Positions 5,900 to 12,328 of a DNA stretch of 12,328 nt are shown here, piece after piece. Numbering within the stretch: the stretch's first letter is position 1; each line of letters begins with the position of its first letter. The stretch is from an uncultured Oscillibacter sp. (GTDB taxonomy: Bacteria; Bacillota; Clostridia; Oscillospirales; Oscillospiraceae): NCBI GenBank assembly GCA_910579435.1, contig CAJTVF010000066.1:1-12328 (forward strand), in the 5' to 3' direction. The notes beneath the pieces are model-generated. The model did not search any database. It was not told the origin of the DNA and saw only the letters and a list, made by a program, of their open reading frames with translations. The position numbers were made by a program, and so were the translations under genes.

Positions 5900-6616
5900 A
5901 TGGGCACGCCCCACAATGAGGCCGCCATGGGCGATTTCGCCCCGACGGTCCTCATGCCCGGCGACCCCCTCCGGGCGAAGTTCATCGCGGAGACCTTTTT
6001 TGAGCATCCCCGGCTGGTGAACAATGTCCGGGGCATCCAGGGCTGGACGGGGACCTACCGGGGCGTTCCCGTTTCCGCCATGGCCTCCGGCATGGGCATC
6101 CCCAGCATCGGCATCTATTCCCACGAGCTCTTCCACTTTTACGGCGTGGAGAACATCATCCGGGTGGGCACCACCGGGGCGCTGTCCGAGAAGCTGAAGC
6201 TCCGGGACCTGGTCCTCGCCCAGGGGGCCTGTACGGATTCCAACTTCGCCCATCACCTCGGCCTCCCGGGGGTCTTTGCCCCCATCGCGGATTTCCGCCT
6301 GTTGGAGACCGCCGTGGCGGCGGCCCGGGAGCGGGGGGTGGAGCCCCCGGTGGGGAACATCCTCAGCTCCGACGTGTTCTATTACAAGACGGGAAGCGGC
6401 CTGGAATGGGCCCCCATGGGGGTGCTGGCCATTGACATGGAGACGGCGGGCCTCTATATGAACGCCGCCGAGGCGGGAAGGCGGGCCCTGACCATCTGCA
6501 CCGTCACGGACAACCTGGTCACCGGGGAAGCCCTGCCCCCGGCGGAGCGGCAGTCCTCTCTGACGGAGATGATGGAGATTGCCCTGGAAACCGCCGTCCG
6601 GATGGCAAAACGGTGA
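5900..6616 (+). CDS. deoD: Purine-nucleoside phosphorylase, DeoD type
   Basis: A 238-residue phosphorylase that splits purine ribo- and deoxyribonucleosides with phosphate into base and (deoxy)ribose-1-phosphate. It aligns by eye along its whole length with E. coli DeoD: TPHNEAAMGDFA at the start (His5 matches the substrate-contacting His), MPGDPLRAK (phosphate-binding Gly and Arg), NNVRGIQGWTGTYRG, RVGTTGA, LRDLVLAQGACTDSNF, AIDMETAGLY and TICTVTDN with the catalytic Asp, then PPAERQ with the Arg partner. Two differences from E. coli are visible: Ser90 is replaced by Thr (RVGTTG) and Glu179 by Asp (IDME). Both are conservative. GGAGGG at the end of deoC serves as ribosome binding site. The pairing with deoC and a nucleoside transporter supports a role in nucleoside catabolism. 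Confidence 0.96.
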   Translation: MGTPHNEAAMGDFAPTVLMPGDPLRAKFIAETFFEHPRLVNNVRGIQGWTGTYRGVPVSAMASGMGIPSIGIYSHELFHFYGVENIIRVGTTGALSEKLKLRDLVLAQGACTDSNFAHHLGLPGVFAPIADFRLLETAVAAARERGVEPPVGNILSSDVFYYKTGSGLEWAPMGVLAIDMETAGLYMNAAEAGRRALTICTVTDNLVTGEALPPAERQSSLTEMMEIALETAVRMAKR

Positions 6617-6620
6617 AATT

Positions 6621-6645
6621 AGAGGGAGAAAATCCCGCCTCTTTT
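6621..6645 (+). terminator. Possible weak terminator after deoD
   Basis: AGAGG (6621-6625) can pair with CCTCT (6638-6642), extended imperfectly inward, with TTTT at the end. The stem is short, so read-through toward the next gene is possible. Confidence 0.35.
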
Positions 6646-6706
6646 GTGAAAAGCGATGGAGTTCTCCCGGAATTTTGACGAAAAGGAAAACATTTCAGAA
6701 ATCCGG

Positions 6707-6735
6707 TTGAAATCTGAAAAAGGACTTGTTATAAT
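6707..6735 (+). promoter_or_regulatory. Promoter of the BMP lipoprotein gene
   Basis: TTGAAA (6707-6712), a 17-base spacer and a perfect TATAAT (6730-6735), with A-rich DNA upstream. This is one of the best promoters in the window and fits an abundant binding protein. The nine bases TTGAAATCT at the -35 recur exactly at the promoter of the ABC operon (8100-8108). Confidence 0.88.
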
Positions 6736-6746
6736 GGGCTTGGCCC

Positions 6747-6774
6747 ACAGAGGCCGACCTCTGTTTTTCAGAGG
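6747..6774 (+). promoter_or_regulatory. Leader with two mutually exclusive hairpins before the BMP gene
   Basis: CAGAGG (6748-6753), CCTCTG (6758-6763) and CAGAGG again (6769-6774) follow each other. The middle segment can pair with either flank. The first pairing (extended to 7 bp, ACAGAGG/CCTCTGT) is followed directly by TTTTT (6764-6768), a terminator-like form. The second pairing puts these Ts in its loop and excludes the first. This is the logic of a small attenuator, but it begins only about 5 bases after the predicted transcription start, leaving no room for a separate sensing domain 5' of it. Confidence 0.5.
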
Positions 6775-6800
6775 AACATATGGAAGGAAGGTTGATAGCA

Positions 6801-7991
6801 ATGAAGAAGTTATTTGCGATCCTGCTGACTTTAGCGATGGTTCTGTCCCTGGCCGCCTGCGGAGGCAACGACTCCGGGAACTCCGGTGATTCCGGCGATT
6901 CCGGCGACAGCCAGCAGGAGCCCGCCGCCACTCCCGCCGACGACGGCGGAAGCGAGGGCGGAGCCGACATCCGGGTCGCCATGATCACGGACTACGGCGA
7001 CATCACGGACCAGTCCTTTAACCAGACCACCTACGAGGCCAGCAAGGCCTGGTGCGAGGCCAACGGCGTGGAATTCACCTACTACAAGCCCGCCGGCGAC
7101 TCCACCGCCGAGCGCGTGGCCATGGTGGAAAAGGCCGCTGACGAGGATTACAACGTCATCGTCATGCCCGGCTTCGCCTTTGGTGAGACCATCACCGAGG
7201 TAGCCGACGTCTATCCCGAGATCAGCTTCATCGCCCTGGACGTCAGCGAGGGCGACGTGGGCGGCACCGTTCCCAGCAATGTGTACTGCGCCGTCTATAA
7301 GGAAGAGCTCTGCGGCTACATGGCCGGCGTCGCCGCCGTGAAGCTGGGCTACACCCACCTGGGCTACCTGGGCGGCATGGCCGTTCCCGCCGTGCAGCGC
7401 TTCGGCTATGGCTTCATCCAGGGCGTGGACGCCGCCGCCGGTGAGCTGGGCGTGGACGCTACCATCGAGTATGTCTACGGCAACCAGTTCTTCGGAGATC
7501 CCGACATCACCGCTTACACGGACAACTGGTATCAGAACCTGGGCGTTCAGGCGGTCTTCGCCTGCGGCGGCGGCATCTGCACCTCCGCCGGTGAGGCGGC
7601 CGCCAAGGTTCCCGGCACCAAGGTCATCGGCGTGGACGTGGACCAGAGCTTCACCCTGGACGCCGCCTACGGCGAGGGCGTGACCCTGACCTCCGCCATG
7701 AAGGGCCTGGCCGCCACGGTCAACCACATGCTGGACGAAGTAGTTGCGGGCAACTTTGCCAACTACGGCGGCAAGGCCGAGGCCCTGGGCCTGGTCTCCG
7801 GCGACGATCCCAGCGCCAACTATGTCCTCCTGCCCATGGACACCACCCTGTGGGGCGACGGCTTCACCCAGGACGACTACAAGGCCCTGGTGAAGGATAT
7901 GTTCGACGGCAAGATCACCGTGTCCGACGACATCTCCGCCATGCCCGCCGTCTCCAATATCACGGTCAACGACCTGGGCAACATCAAGTAA
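6801..7991 (+). CDS. BMP-family (PnrA/NupN-like) nucleoside-binding lipoprotein of an ABC transporter
   Basis: A 396-residue extracellular lipoprotein that should capture nucleosides for the ABC importer encoded just downstream. MKKLFAILLTLAMVLSLAAC is a lipoprotein signal with Cys20 as the lipidated residue. A Gly/Asn/Ser/Asp-rich linker (21-55) follows, then the BMP domain with VAMITDYGDITDQSFNQ (59-75), the family's hallmark near its N-terminus. The BMP family includes B. subtilis NupN and Treponema PnrA, which bind purine nucleosides. I chose the ATG at 6801 because it begins the signal peptide; the in-frame ATG at 6780 would add seven polar residues ahead of it. AGGAAGG upstream is the likely ribosome binding site. 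The gene has its own promoter and a strong terminator, so it is transcribed apart from its ATPase and permeases. The exact nucleoside is not predictable. Confidence 0.93.
   Translation: MKKLFAILLTLAMVLSLAACGGNDSGNSGDSGDSGDSQQEPAATPADDGGSEGGADIRVAMITDYGDITDQSFNQTTYEASKAWCEANGVEFTYYKPAGDSTAERVAMVEKAADEDYNVIVMPGFAFGETITEVADVYPEISFIALDVSEGDVGGTVPSNVYCAVYKEELCGYMAGVAAVKLGYTHLGYLGGMAVPAVQRFGYGFIQGVDAAAGELGVDATIEYVYGNQFFGDPDITAYTDNWYQNLGVQAVFACGGGICTSAGEAAAKVPGTKVIGVDVDQSFTLDAAYGEGVTLTSAMKGLAATVNHMLDEVVAGNFANYGGKAEALGLVSGDDPSANYVLLPMDTTLWGDGFTQDDYKALVKDMFDGKITVSDDISAMPAVSNITVNDLGNIK
6882..6908 (+). repeat. Three tandem 9-bp units in the lipoprotein linker
   Basis: Three copies of TCCGGNGAY (6882-6890, 6891-6899, 6900-6908) encode Ser-Gly-Asp repeats just after the lipidated cysteine. 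Such a repeat could expand or contract and alter linker length without breaking the frame. Confidence 0.8.
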
Positions 7992-8007
7992 AAAGCCACT
8001 CAAGCAG

Positions 8008-8041
8008 AGTGAGGACGGGACTTTCCCGTCCTCACTTTTTT
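8008..8041 (+). terminator. Strong terminator of the BMP gene
   Basis: A perfect 12-bp stem (GTGAGGACGGGA, 8009-8020, with 8024-8035), extended by one A-T pair, has a 3-base loop and is followed by a run of six Ts. It lies 17 bases after the stop codon and uncouples the binding protein from the downstream operon. Confidence 0.95.
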
Positions 8042-8078
8042 ACTTTCCGGCGGCTTGAGGAGAAAAAGGTCGACTTTG

Positions 8079-8128
8079 TGAAAATTTTCAAAAAATGCTT
8101 TGAAATCTCCATCGGGATATGGTACAAT
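8079..8128 (+). promoter_or_regulatory. Promoter of the ABC transporter operon with upstream palindrome
   Basis: TTGAAA (8100-8105), 17 bases, TACAAT (8123-8128). A perfect 12-bp AT-rich palindrome TGAAAATTTTCA (8079-8090) lies 9 bases upstream of the -35. It could be an UP-like element or a protein site. Confidence 0.82.
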
Positions 8129-8185
8129 GAACAAGAACCGTTTTCCCGCCAGCGGTTCCAGGAAACAGAGAAGGAGGTTGTGAAA

Positions 8186-9718
8186 TTGGAACAGAGTTAC
8201 GCCATTGAGATGCTGAATATTACCAAACGTTTTCCCGGCATCGTGGCAAACGACAATATCACCCTACAGCTGAAAAAAGGCGAGATCCACGCGCTGCTCG
8301 GCGAAAACGGCGCGGGGAAATCCACGCTGATGAGCGTGCTCTTCGGACTGTACCAGCCGGAGGAGGGCGTCATCAAAAAGGACGGCCAGGTGGTGTCCAT
8401 CAAGGACCCCAACGACGCCAATGACCTGGGCATCGGCATGGTGCATCAGCATTTCAAGCTGGTGGAGTGCTTCACGGTGCTGGACAACATCATCATGGGC
8501 GTGGAGCCCTGCAAGCACGGCTTCCTCCAGAAGGCGGAGGCCCGGGAGAAGGTGCTGAGCCTCTCCGAGAAATACGGTCTCCATGTGGACCCCGACGCCC
8601 TGGTGGAGGATATCACCGTGGGCATGCAGCAGCGCACCGAGATTTTGAAGATGCTGTACCGGGAGAACGAGATCCTGATTTTCGACGAGCCCACCGCCGT
8701 GCTGACCCCCCAGGAGATCGACGAGCTGATGCAGATTATGAAAAACCTCTCCGCCGAGGGGAAGAGCATCCTCTTCATCTCCCACAAGCTCAATGAGATC
8801 ATGTCCGTCGCCAACCGCTGCTCCGTGCTGCGCAAGGGCAAGTACATCGGAACCGTGGATATCGCCACAAGCTCCCAGGAGGAGCTGAGCCGGATGATGG
8901 TGGGCCGGGACGTGAACTTCGTGGTGGAAAAGGCCCCCGCCAAGCCCGGCGAGGTGGTGCTGGACGTGAAGGGCATGACCGTGGCCTCCAAGCGGCACAA
9001 GAACAACGCGGTCAAGGATGTGAGCTTCCAGGTCCGCCGGGGCGAGATCGTCTGCATCGCGGGCATCGACGGCAACGGCCAGACGGAGCTGGTGTATGGC
9101 ATCTCCGGCCTGGAGCCTTTGAAGGAGGGCACGCTGATCCTGAACGGCCAGGATATCACCAAGGTCCCCATCCGCAAGCGGAACACCTCCGGCATGAGCC
9201 ATATCCCCGAGGACCGGCACAAGCACGGCCTGGTGCTGGACTACTCCTTGGAGGACAACATGGTGCTCCAGCGGTATTTTGAGAGCCACTTTGTCACCCC
9301 TGTGGGCTTCCTGAAGCGGAAGGCTATCCGGGAATACGCCGTGGGCCTCATCGGCCAGTACGACGTCCGCTCCGGCCAGGGTCCCATTACAGCCGCCCGG
9401 AGCATGTCCGGCGGCAACCAGCAGAAGGCCATCATCGCCCGGGAGATTGACAAGAATCCGGAGCTGCTCATTGCCGTCCAGCCCACCCGGGGCCTGGACG
9501 TGGGCGCCATCGAGTACATACACAAGCAGATCGTGGCCCAGCGGGACGCCGGGAAGGGCGTGCTGCTGGTGAGCCTGGAGCTGGACGAGGTCATGAACGT
9601 CTCCGACCGCATTCTCGTCATGTACGAGGGGGAGATCGTGGGCGAGTTCAACCCCAAGGAAGTCACGGTGGAAGAGCTGGGCCTCTACATGGCCGGCGCG
9701 AAGAAGAAGGGGGCGTAA
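8186..9718 (+). CDS. Nucleoside ABC transporter, ATP-binding protein (NupO-like, two nucleotide-binding domains)
   Basis: A 510-residue ATPase with two fused ABC domains that powers the importer. Domain 1 (about 6-240) has Walker A GENGAGKST (39-47), Walker B ILIFDEPT (163-170) and the H-loop His200, but a degenerate signature (VGMQQR, 145-150). Domain 2 (about 256-500) has a degenerate Walker A (GIDGNGQTE, 293-301), a good signature SMSGGNQQK (407-415), a Walker B ending in QPT instead of DEPT, and no H-loop His. One composite ATP site (Walker A1 with signature 2) is therefore complete and the other is not, as in RbsA-like and BMP-type transporters. The start is a TTG at 8186, eight bases after AAGGAGG (8171-8177); a GTG at 8180 is too close to it. 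The length matches B. subtilis NupO. It is first in a three-gene operon. Confidence 0.94.
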   Translation: MEQSYAIEMLNITKRFPGIVANDNITLQLKKGEIHALLGENGAGKSTLMSVLFGLYQPEEGVIKKDGQVVSIKDPNDANDLGIGMVHQHFKLVECFTVLDNIIMGVEPCKHGFLQKAEAREKVLSLSEKYGLHVDPDALVEDITVGMQQRTEILKMLYRENEILIFDEPTAVLTPQEIDELMQIMKNLSAEGKSILFISHKLNEIMSVANRCSVLRKGKYIGTVDIATSSQEELSRMMVGRDVNFVVEKAPAKPGEVVLDVKGMTVASKRHKNNAVKDVSFQVRRGEIVCIAGIDGNGQTELVYGISGLEPLKEGTLILNGQDITKVPIRKRNTSGMSHIPEDRHKHGLVLDYSLEDNMVLQRYFESHFVTPVGFLKRKAIREYAVGLIGQYDVRSGQGPITAARSMSGGNQQKAIIAREIDKNPELLIAVQPTRGLDVGAIEYIHKQIVAQRDAGKGVLLVSLELDEVMNVSDRILVMYEGEIVGEFNPKEVTVEELGLYMAGAKKKGA

Positions 9719-9721
9719 GGC

Positions 9722-10855
9722 ATGAAAAAAGAAAAGACCTCCCTGCTGCGCAGCGGCGCGGTCCAGTCTCTCCTGGCGTCCCTGCTGTGTATTCTGCTGG
9801 GTCTGCTGGTGGGCTACATCGCCCTGCTTCTCATCAACCCCGCCGGAGCCAACGGGGCCATCGTGGCCATCGTGGAGAACTTTATGACCTACTCCAAGTC
9901 CACAGCCCAGCTCCGCTACTTCGGCAGCACCCTGGTGAAAACCGCGCCCCTGCTGATGTGCAGCCTCTCCGTGCTCTTCGCCTATAAGGTGGGCCTGTTC
10001 AACATCGGCGCGGCGGGCCAGTACGTCGTCGGCACTGGAGCGGCGCTGTACTGCGCCCTGGGGCTGAAGCTGCCCTGGTTCCTGTGCCTCATCGCCGCCA
10101 TCCTGGCGGGGGCCGCCCTGGGGGCGGTTTCCGGCCTGCTGAAAGCCTACTGCAACGTCAACGAGGTTATCTCCTGCATCATGCTGAACTGGATCAGCCT
10201 CTACGCCGTGAACATGCTGCTGACCCTGGTGAAGGAGGAGACCAGCCCCTATACCTTTACCCTGGCCAGTACCAACGAGGGGGCCATTCTCCCCTCCCTG
10301 GGCCTGGGCGCCCTGTTCAGCAAGAACCAGTACGTGGGCTTGGCGATTCCTCTGGCGATTCTGACGGCGGTGCTGGTCTGGGTTTTGCTGGAGAAGACCA
10401 AGCTGGGCTATGAGCTGAAAGCCACCGGCTGTAACAAGTTCGCCGCCAAATACTGCGGCATGCGGGAGCGGAAGAACCTAATCCTCACCATGGCCATCGC
10501 CGGCGGCCTGGCCGGAATGGGCGCGGCCATGCTCTTCCTCACGGGCTTTGAGCAGTGGCAGTGCACCCAGTCCGCCGTCCCCGCCATGGGCTTCAACGGC
10601 ATCGCCGCCGCCTTCCTGGGCGGGCTGAACCCCATCGGGGCCATCTTCTCCTCCTACTTCATCCAGCACATCACCAACGGAGGCGCGTATGTGGATAAAA
10701 CCATGTACTCCTCCCAGATTTCCGACTTTATCTCCGCGCTGATCATCTACCTCTGCGGCTTTGTCCTCTTCTTCAAGACGGCGCTGAACGCCTGGCTGAA
10801 CCGCCGGGATGAGAAGAAACAGGCGGCTGCCGGGAAAGGAGGCGACGGGAAATGA
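9722..10855 (+). CDS. Nucleoside ABC transporter permease (NupP-like)
   Basis: A 377-residue inner-membrane permease of the BMP-type nucleoside importer. It has a short basic N-terminus, a first membrane segment at about 17-38, a periplasmic-type loop and then a series of hydrophobic segments. Family-type motifs are FAYKVGLFNIGAAGQYVVG, the cytoplasmic coupling loop KLGYELKATGCNKFAAKYCGM and FNGIAAAFLGGLNPIGAI. It is longer than the second permease, as in the B. subtilis NupP/NupQ pair. The charged C-terminus (RRDEKKQ and on) is cytoplasmic. It starts three bases after the ATPase stop codon and overlaps the next permease by four bases (ATGA), so the three are translationally coupled. It most likely forms a heterodimer with the next product. 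Confidence 0.93.
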   Translation: MKKEKTSLLRSGAVQSLLASLLCILLGLLVGYIALLLINPAGANGAIVAIVENFMTYSKSTAQLRYFGSTLVKTAPLLMCSLSVLFAYKVGLFNIGAAGQYVVGTGAALYCALGLKLPWFLCLIAAILAGAALGAVSGLLKAYCNVNEVISCIMLNWISLYAVNMLLTLVKEETSPYTFTLASTNEGAILPSLGLGALFSKNQYVGLAIPLAILTAVLVWVLLEKTKLGYELKATGCNKFAAKYCGMRERKNLILTMAIAGGLAGMGAAMLFLTGFEQWQCTQSAVPAMGFNGIAAAFLGGLNPIGAIFSSYFIQHITNGGAYVDKTMYSSQISDFISALIIYLCGFVLFFKTALNAWLNRRDEKKQAAAGKGGDGK

Positions 10856-11793
10856 TCTTACTTCTGCAATACACGCTGATTTTCGCGTCGGTGCTGCTGC
10901 TGGTGGCCCTGGGCGGCTGCTTCTCCGAGCACTCCGGCGTCATCAACATCGGCCTGGAGGGCATCATGGTCATGGGTGCCCTGGGCGGCGCGCTGATGAT
11001 GAAGTTCCTGCCGGACAGCACGCCCGCCTTCGGCATGATTTTGCTGGTGGTGCTGGCCGCCATCGCCCTGGGCGTGATTTACTCCCTGCTGCTGGCGGTG
11101 GCCGCCATCAACTTCAAGGCGGACCAGACCCTGGTGGGCACCGCCATGAACCTGCTGGGCACTGCGGCGGCCACGGTCTTTGTCAAGGCCATGAACACCG
11201 CCGAAAGCGTGGACAACGTTTCCTCCACCATCCAGTACATCAATGCCAAGAAGGCGTTCCTGGTGAACCTTGGCGGCTTTGAGTTCAACTGGTTCATGCT
11301 GCTGGCGGCTCTGGCCCTGATTGGGTCCTATGTCTCCCTGTACAAGACCCGCTTCGGCCTCCGGCTCATGGCCTGCGGCGAGCATCCCCAGGCGGCGGAC
11401 AGCGTGGGCATCAACGTCTATAAGATGCGCTACGCCGGCGTGCTGATTTCCGGTATGCTGGGCGGCCTGGGCGGCATTGTGTACATCACCGCCGGCGTCA
11501 GCGAATGGAAATTCGAGAACGGCGTGGCGGGCTTCGGCTTCCTGGCTCTGGCCGTTATGATTTTCGGCCAGTGGAAGCCCACCCGCATTGCCCTGGCGGC
11601 GCTGCTCTTCGGCTTCTTCCGGGCGCTGGGCAATGTGTACTCCGGCTTCGACTTCCTGAAGGCCCTGAACCTCCCGGCGGCCATGTACAACATGCTGCCG
11701 TACATCATCTCTTTGGTGGTGCTGGCCTTCACGTCCAAGAAGTCCCGGGCTCCCAAGGCGGAGGGCGTGCCCTACGACAAGGGACAGAGATAA
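10852..11793 (+). CDS. Nucleoside ABC transporter permease (NupQ-like)
   Basis: A 313-residue permease, partner of the preceding one. It is very hydrophobic throughout, with the family motifs HSGVINIGLEGIMVMGALGG near the N-terminus, the coupling loop KTRFGLRLMACGEHPQAADSVGINV, and a final membrane segment before the charged tail KKSRAPKAEG. GGAGGCGACGGG at the end of the previous gene serves as ribosome binding site, and the ATG overlaps the previous stop codon. It is the last gene of the operon; a terminator follows about 90 bases later. The length matches the NupQ type. Confidence 0.93.
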   Translation: MILLLQYTLIFASVLLLVALGGCFSEHSGVINIGLEGIMVMGALGGALMMKFLPDSTPAFGMILLVVLAAIALGVIYSLLLAVAAINFKADQTLVGTAMNLLGTAAATVFVKAMNTAESVDNVSSTIQYINAKKAFLVNLGGFEFNWFMLLAALALIGSYVSLYKTRFGLRLMACGEHPQAADSVGINVYKMRYAGVLISGMLGGLGGIVYITAGVSEWKFENGVAGFGFLALAVMIFGQWKPTRIALAALLFGFFRALGNVYSGFDFLKALNLPAAMYNMLPYIISLVVLAFTSKKSRAPKAEGVPYDKGQR

Positions 11794-11839
11794 CTGCTGT
11801 TTGTAGTATACTGTCGAAAAAATACAGTACGTATCGAAA

Positions 11840-11868
11840 GCGGTCCCCCGCCATTGGCGGGGGACCGC
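11840..11868. repeat. Perfect 13-bp GC-rich hairpin without a U-tract
   Basis: GCGGTCCCCCGCC (11840-11852) pairs perfectly with 11856-11868 around a 3-base loop. Neither strand has a T-run after it (plus: CTATAAAAAATG; minus: TTTCGATAC), so it is not a standard intrinsic terminator. It sits between the operon's last stop codon and its terminator and could stabilise the 3' end of the mRNA. Confidence 0.75.
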
Positions 11869-11884
11869 CTATAAAAAATGGGGG

Positions 11885-11922
11885 GGGCACGGCAAGCCAT
11901 GATGGCTGCCGTGCCCTTTTTT
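11885..11922 (+). terminator. Terminator of the ABC transporter operon
   Basis: GGGCACGGCA (11885-11894) pairs with TGCCGTGCCC (11907-11916). An inner stem GCCAT/ATGGC lies inside it, and TTTTTT follows. A run of eight Gs (11880-11887) overlaps the 5' arm. Confidence 0.93.
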
Positions 11923-12024
11923 GCTGTATAACCTGCGATGATACTTTTGGGAAAGAGGAACGTGGGAGGGATAAACCGGAGGTTATGTTGCGGAAGCCAA
12001 TTCTTTCTTTTTTGCGTTCAAGAT

Positions 12025-12189
12025 TAGGCCTTGTTTGAAAATTGGCGGAATGCTGGATTGGAGCAGATTTTTTTGCCAGGCAAGGCGATTGGACGCAGGA
12101 ATCCTGACGGATTTCAAGTCCAATCAACGCAGTCCTGGCGGAAAAAGATGCCCAAAGACGGCGCTTTGCCATTTTTCAAACAAGGCCTA
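12025..12189. mobile_element. MITE-like palindromic element, 165 bp
   Basis: The ends are perfect 17-bp inverted repeats: TAGGCCTTGTTTGAAAA at 12025-12041 and its complement at 12173-12189. Both outer ends are TA, which may be a duplicated TA target site. The interior continues as an imperfect long hairpin: GCCAGG/CCTGGC (12075-12080, 12134-12139), GATTGGAC/GTCCAATC (12087-12094, 12118-12125) and CAGGA/TCCTG (12096-12106). There is no room for a transposase. Size, terminal repeats and fold fit a non-autonomous MITE. The parent transposon family cannot be assigned here. Confidence 0.75.
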
Positions 12190-12328
12190 GACGCAGCTCT
12201 TTTTTCCTGGGCTCCAGCTCCTCGCCGCTGATGTGCCGCAAGGCGCTGAGATACAGGCGAATGGCCTTTGTACTGTTAAGGAACCACTGATTAAATCCCC
12301 GCACACAGCTTCACGCCATAAATTCCCG
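12190..12328. other. Right-edge segment without a recognised gene
   Basis: On the minus strand a frame is open from 12310 to a TGA at 12178-12176. It reads RGFNQWFLNSTKAI, then RLYLSALRHISGEELEPRKK, and ends inside the right terminal repeat of the MITE-like element. The composition looks protein-like, but an in-frame stop lies at 12313-12311 and there is no start or ribosome binding site. It may be the remnant of a gene cut by the element. I do not recognise it. The stretch 11923-12024 between the operon terminator and the element shows no gene; it contains a distant inverted repeat ATAACCT/AGGTTAT (11928-11934, 11980-11986) of doubtful meaning. Confidence 0.25.

Noticed and set aside
6736..6800. 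Purine (xpt-type) riboswitch ahead of the BMP gene
   Set aside because: Purine riboswitches do control some BMP-type transporters, but the leader is only about 59 bases. It lacks the three-way junction and the conserved core, so there is no aptamer.
8180..8182. GTG as start of the ABC ATPase
   Set aside because: It lies only two bases after the GGAGG, too close for normal initiation; the TTG six bases later has ideal spacing.
6831..9523. Long minus-strand frames opposite the BMP lipoprotein and ABC ATPase genes
   Set aside because: Both are mirror images of well-supported genes, rich in His/Gly/Val/Ala from codon complementarity, with no promoter or domain signal.
12278..12300. Possible insertion-sequence end near the right edge (GGAACCACTGATTAAATC)
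   Set aside because: It superficially resembles a transposon terminal repeat, but no partner repeat or transposase is inside the window, so it cannot be supported.

Overview
The window looks like chromosomal DNA of a high-GC Clostridia, probably Oscillospiraceae-like (Flavonifractor/Oscillibacter type). This is inferred from a type III glutamine synthetase, a tRNA-Asn T-box leader, a Gram-positive LexA box, a protease with an apparent SLH-related N-terminus, strong GC-rich codon bias, GGAGG ribosome binding sites and consensus sigma-A promoters. No species can be named from sequence alone. No phage, CRISPR, rRNA or tRNA genes are seen.

Left half (1-5064), all on the minus strand. The 5' end of glnN (type III glutamine synthetase) runs off the left edge. 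Upstream of it is a 240-base leader packed with perfect hairpins. Next comes asnB (glutamine-hydrolysing asparagine synthetase) behind a complete Asn-specific T-box riboswitch with AAC specifier, TGGC discriminator bulge, terminator and a TTGACA promoter. Then come lexA with its terminator and a LexA-box-overlapped promoter, secG (TTG start) with promoter and terminator, and an exported trypsin-like serine protease.

Right half (5136-11922), all on the plus strand, is a nucleoside uptake and salvage block. deoC and deoD are translationally coupled behind a TAGACA-17-TATAAT promoter overlapped by an inverted repeat. A BMP-family lipoprotein gene follows with its own promoter, a small switch-like leader and its own strong terminator. 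Then comes a three-gene ABC transporter operon (ATPase, permease, permease; NupOPQ-like) with its own promoter and terminator. Together they fit a route in which the lipoprotein captures nucleosides, the ABC complex imports them, DeoD splits purine (deoxy)nucleosides to base plus (deoxy)ribose-1-phosphate, and DeoC cleaves deoxyribose-5-phosphate to acetaldehyde and glyceraldehyde-3-phosphate. Phosphopentomutase, needed between DeoD and DeoC, is not in the window.

Right edge (11923-12328) has no convincing gene. It contains a 165-bp imperfect palindrome with 17-bp perfect terminal inverted repeats bounded by TA, which looks like a MITE-type non-autonomous element.

The genes are ordinary housekeeping and transport families. 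The less ordinary material is regulatory or repetitive: the glnN hairpin array with its promoter-centred palindrome, the three-segment CAGAGG/CCTCTG/CAGAGG leader of the BMP gene, the deoC promoter inverted repeat and the MITE-like element. I do not see a clearly new multi-gene system.
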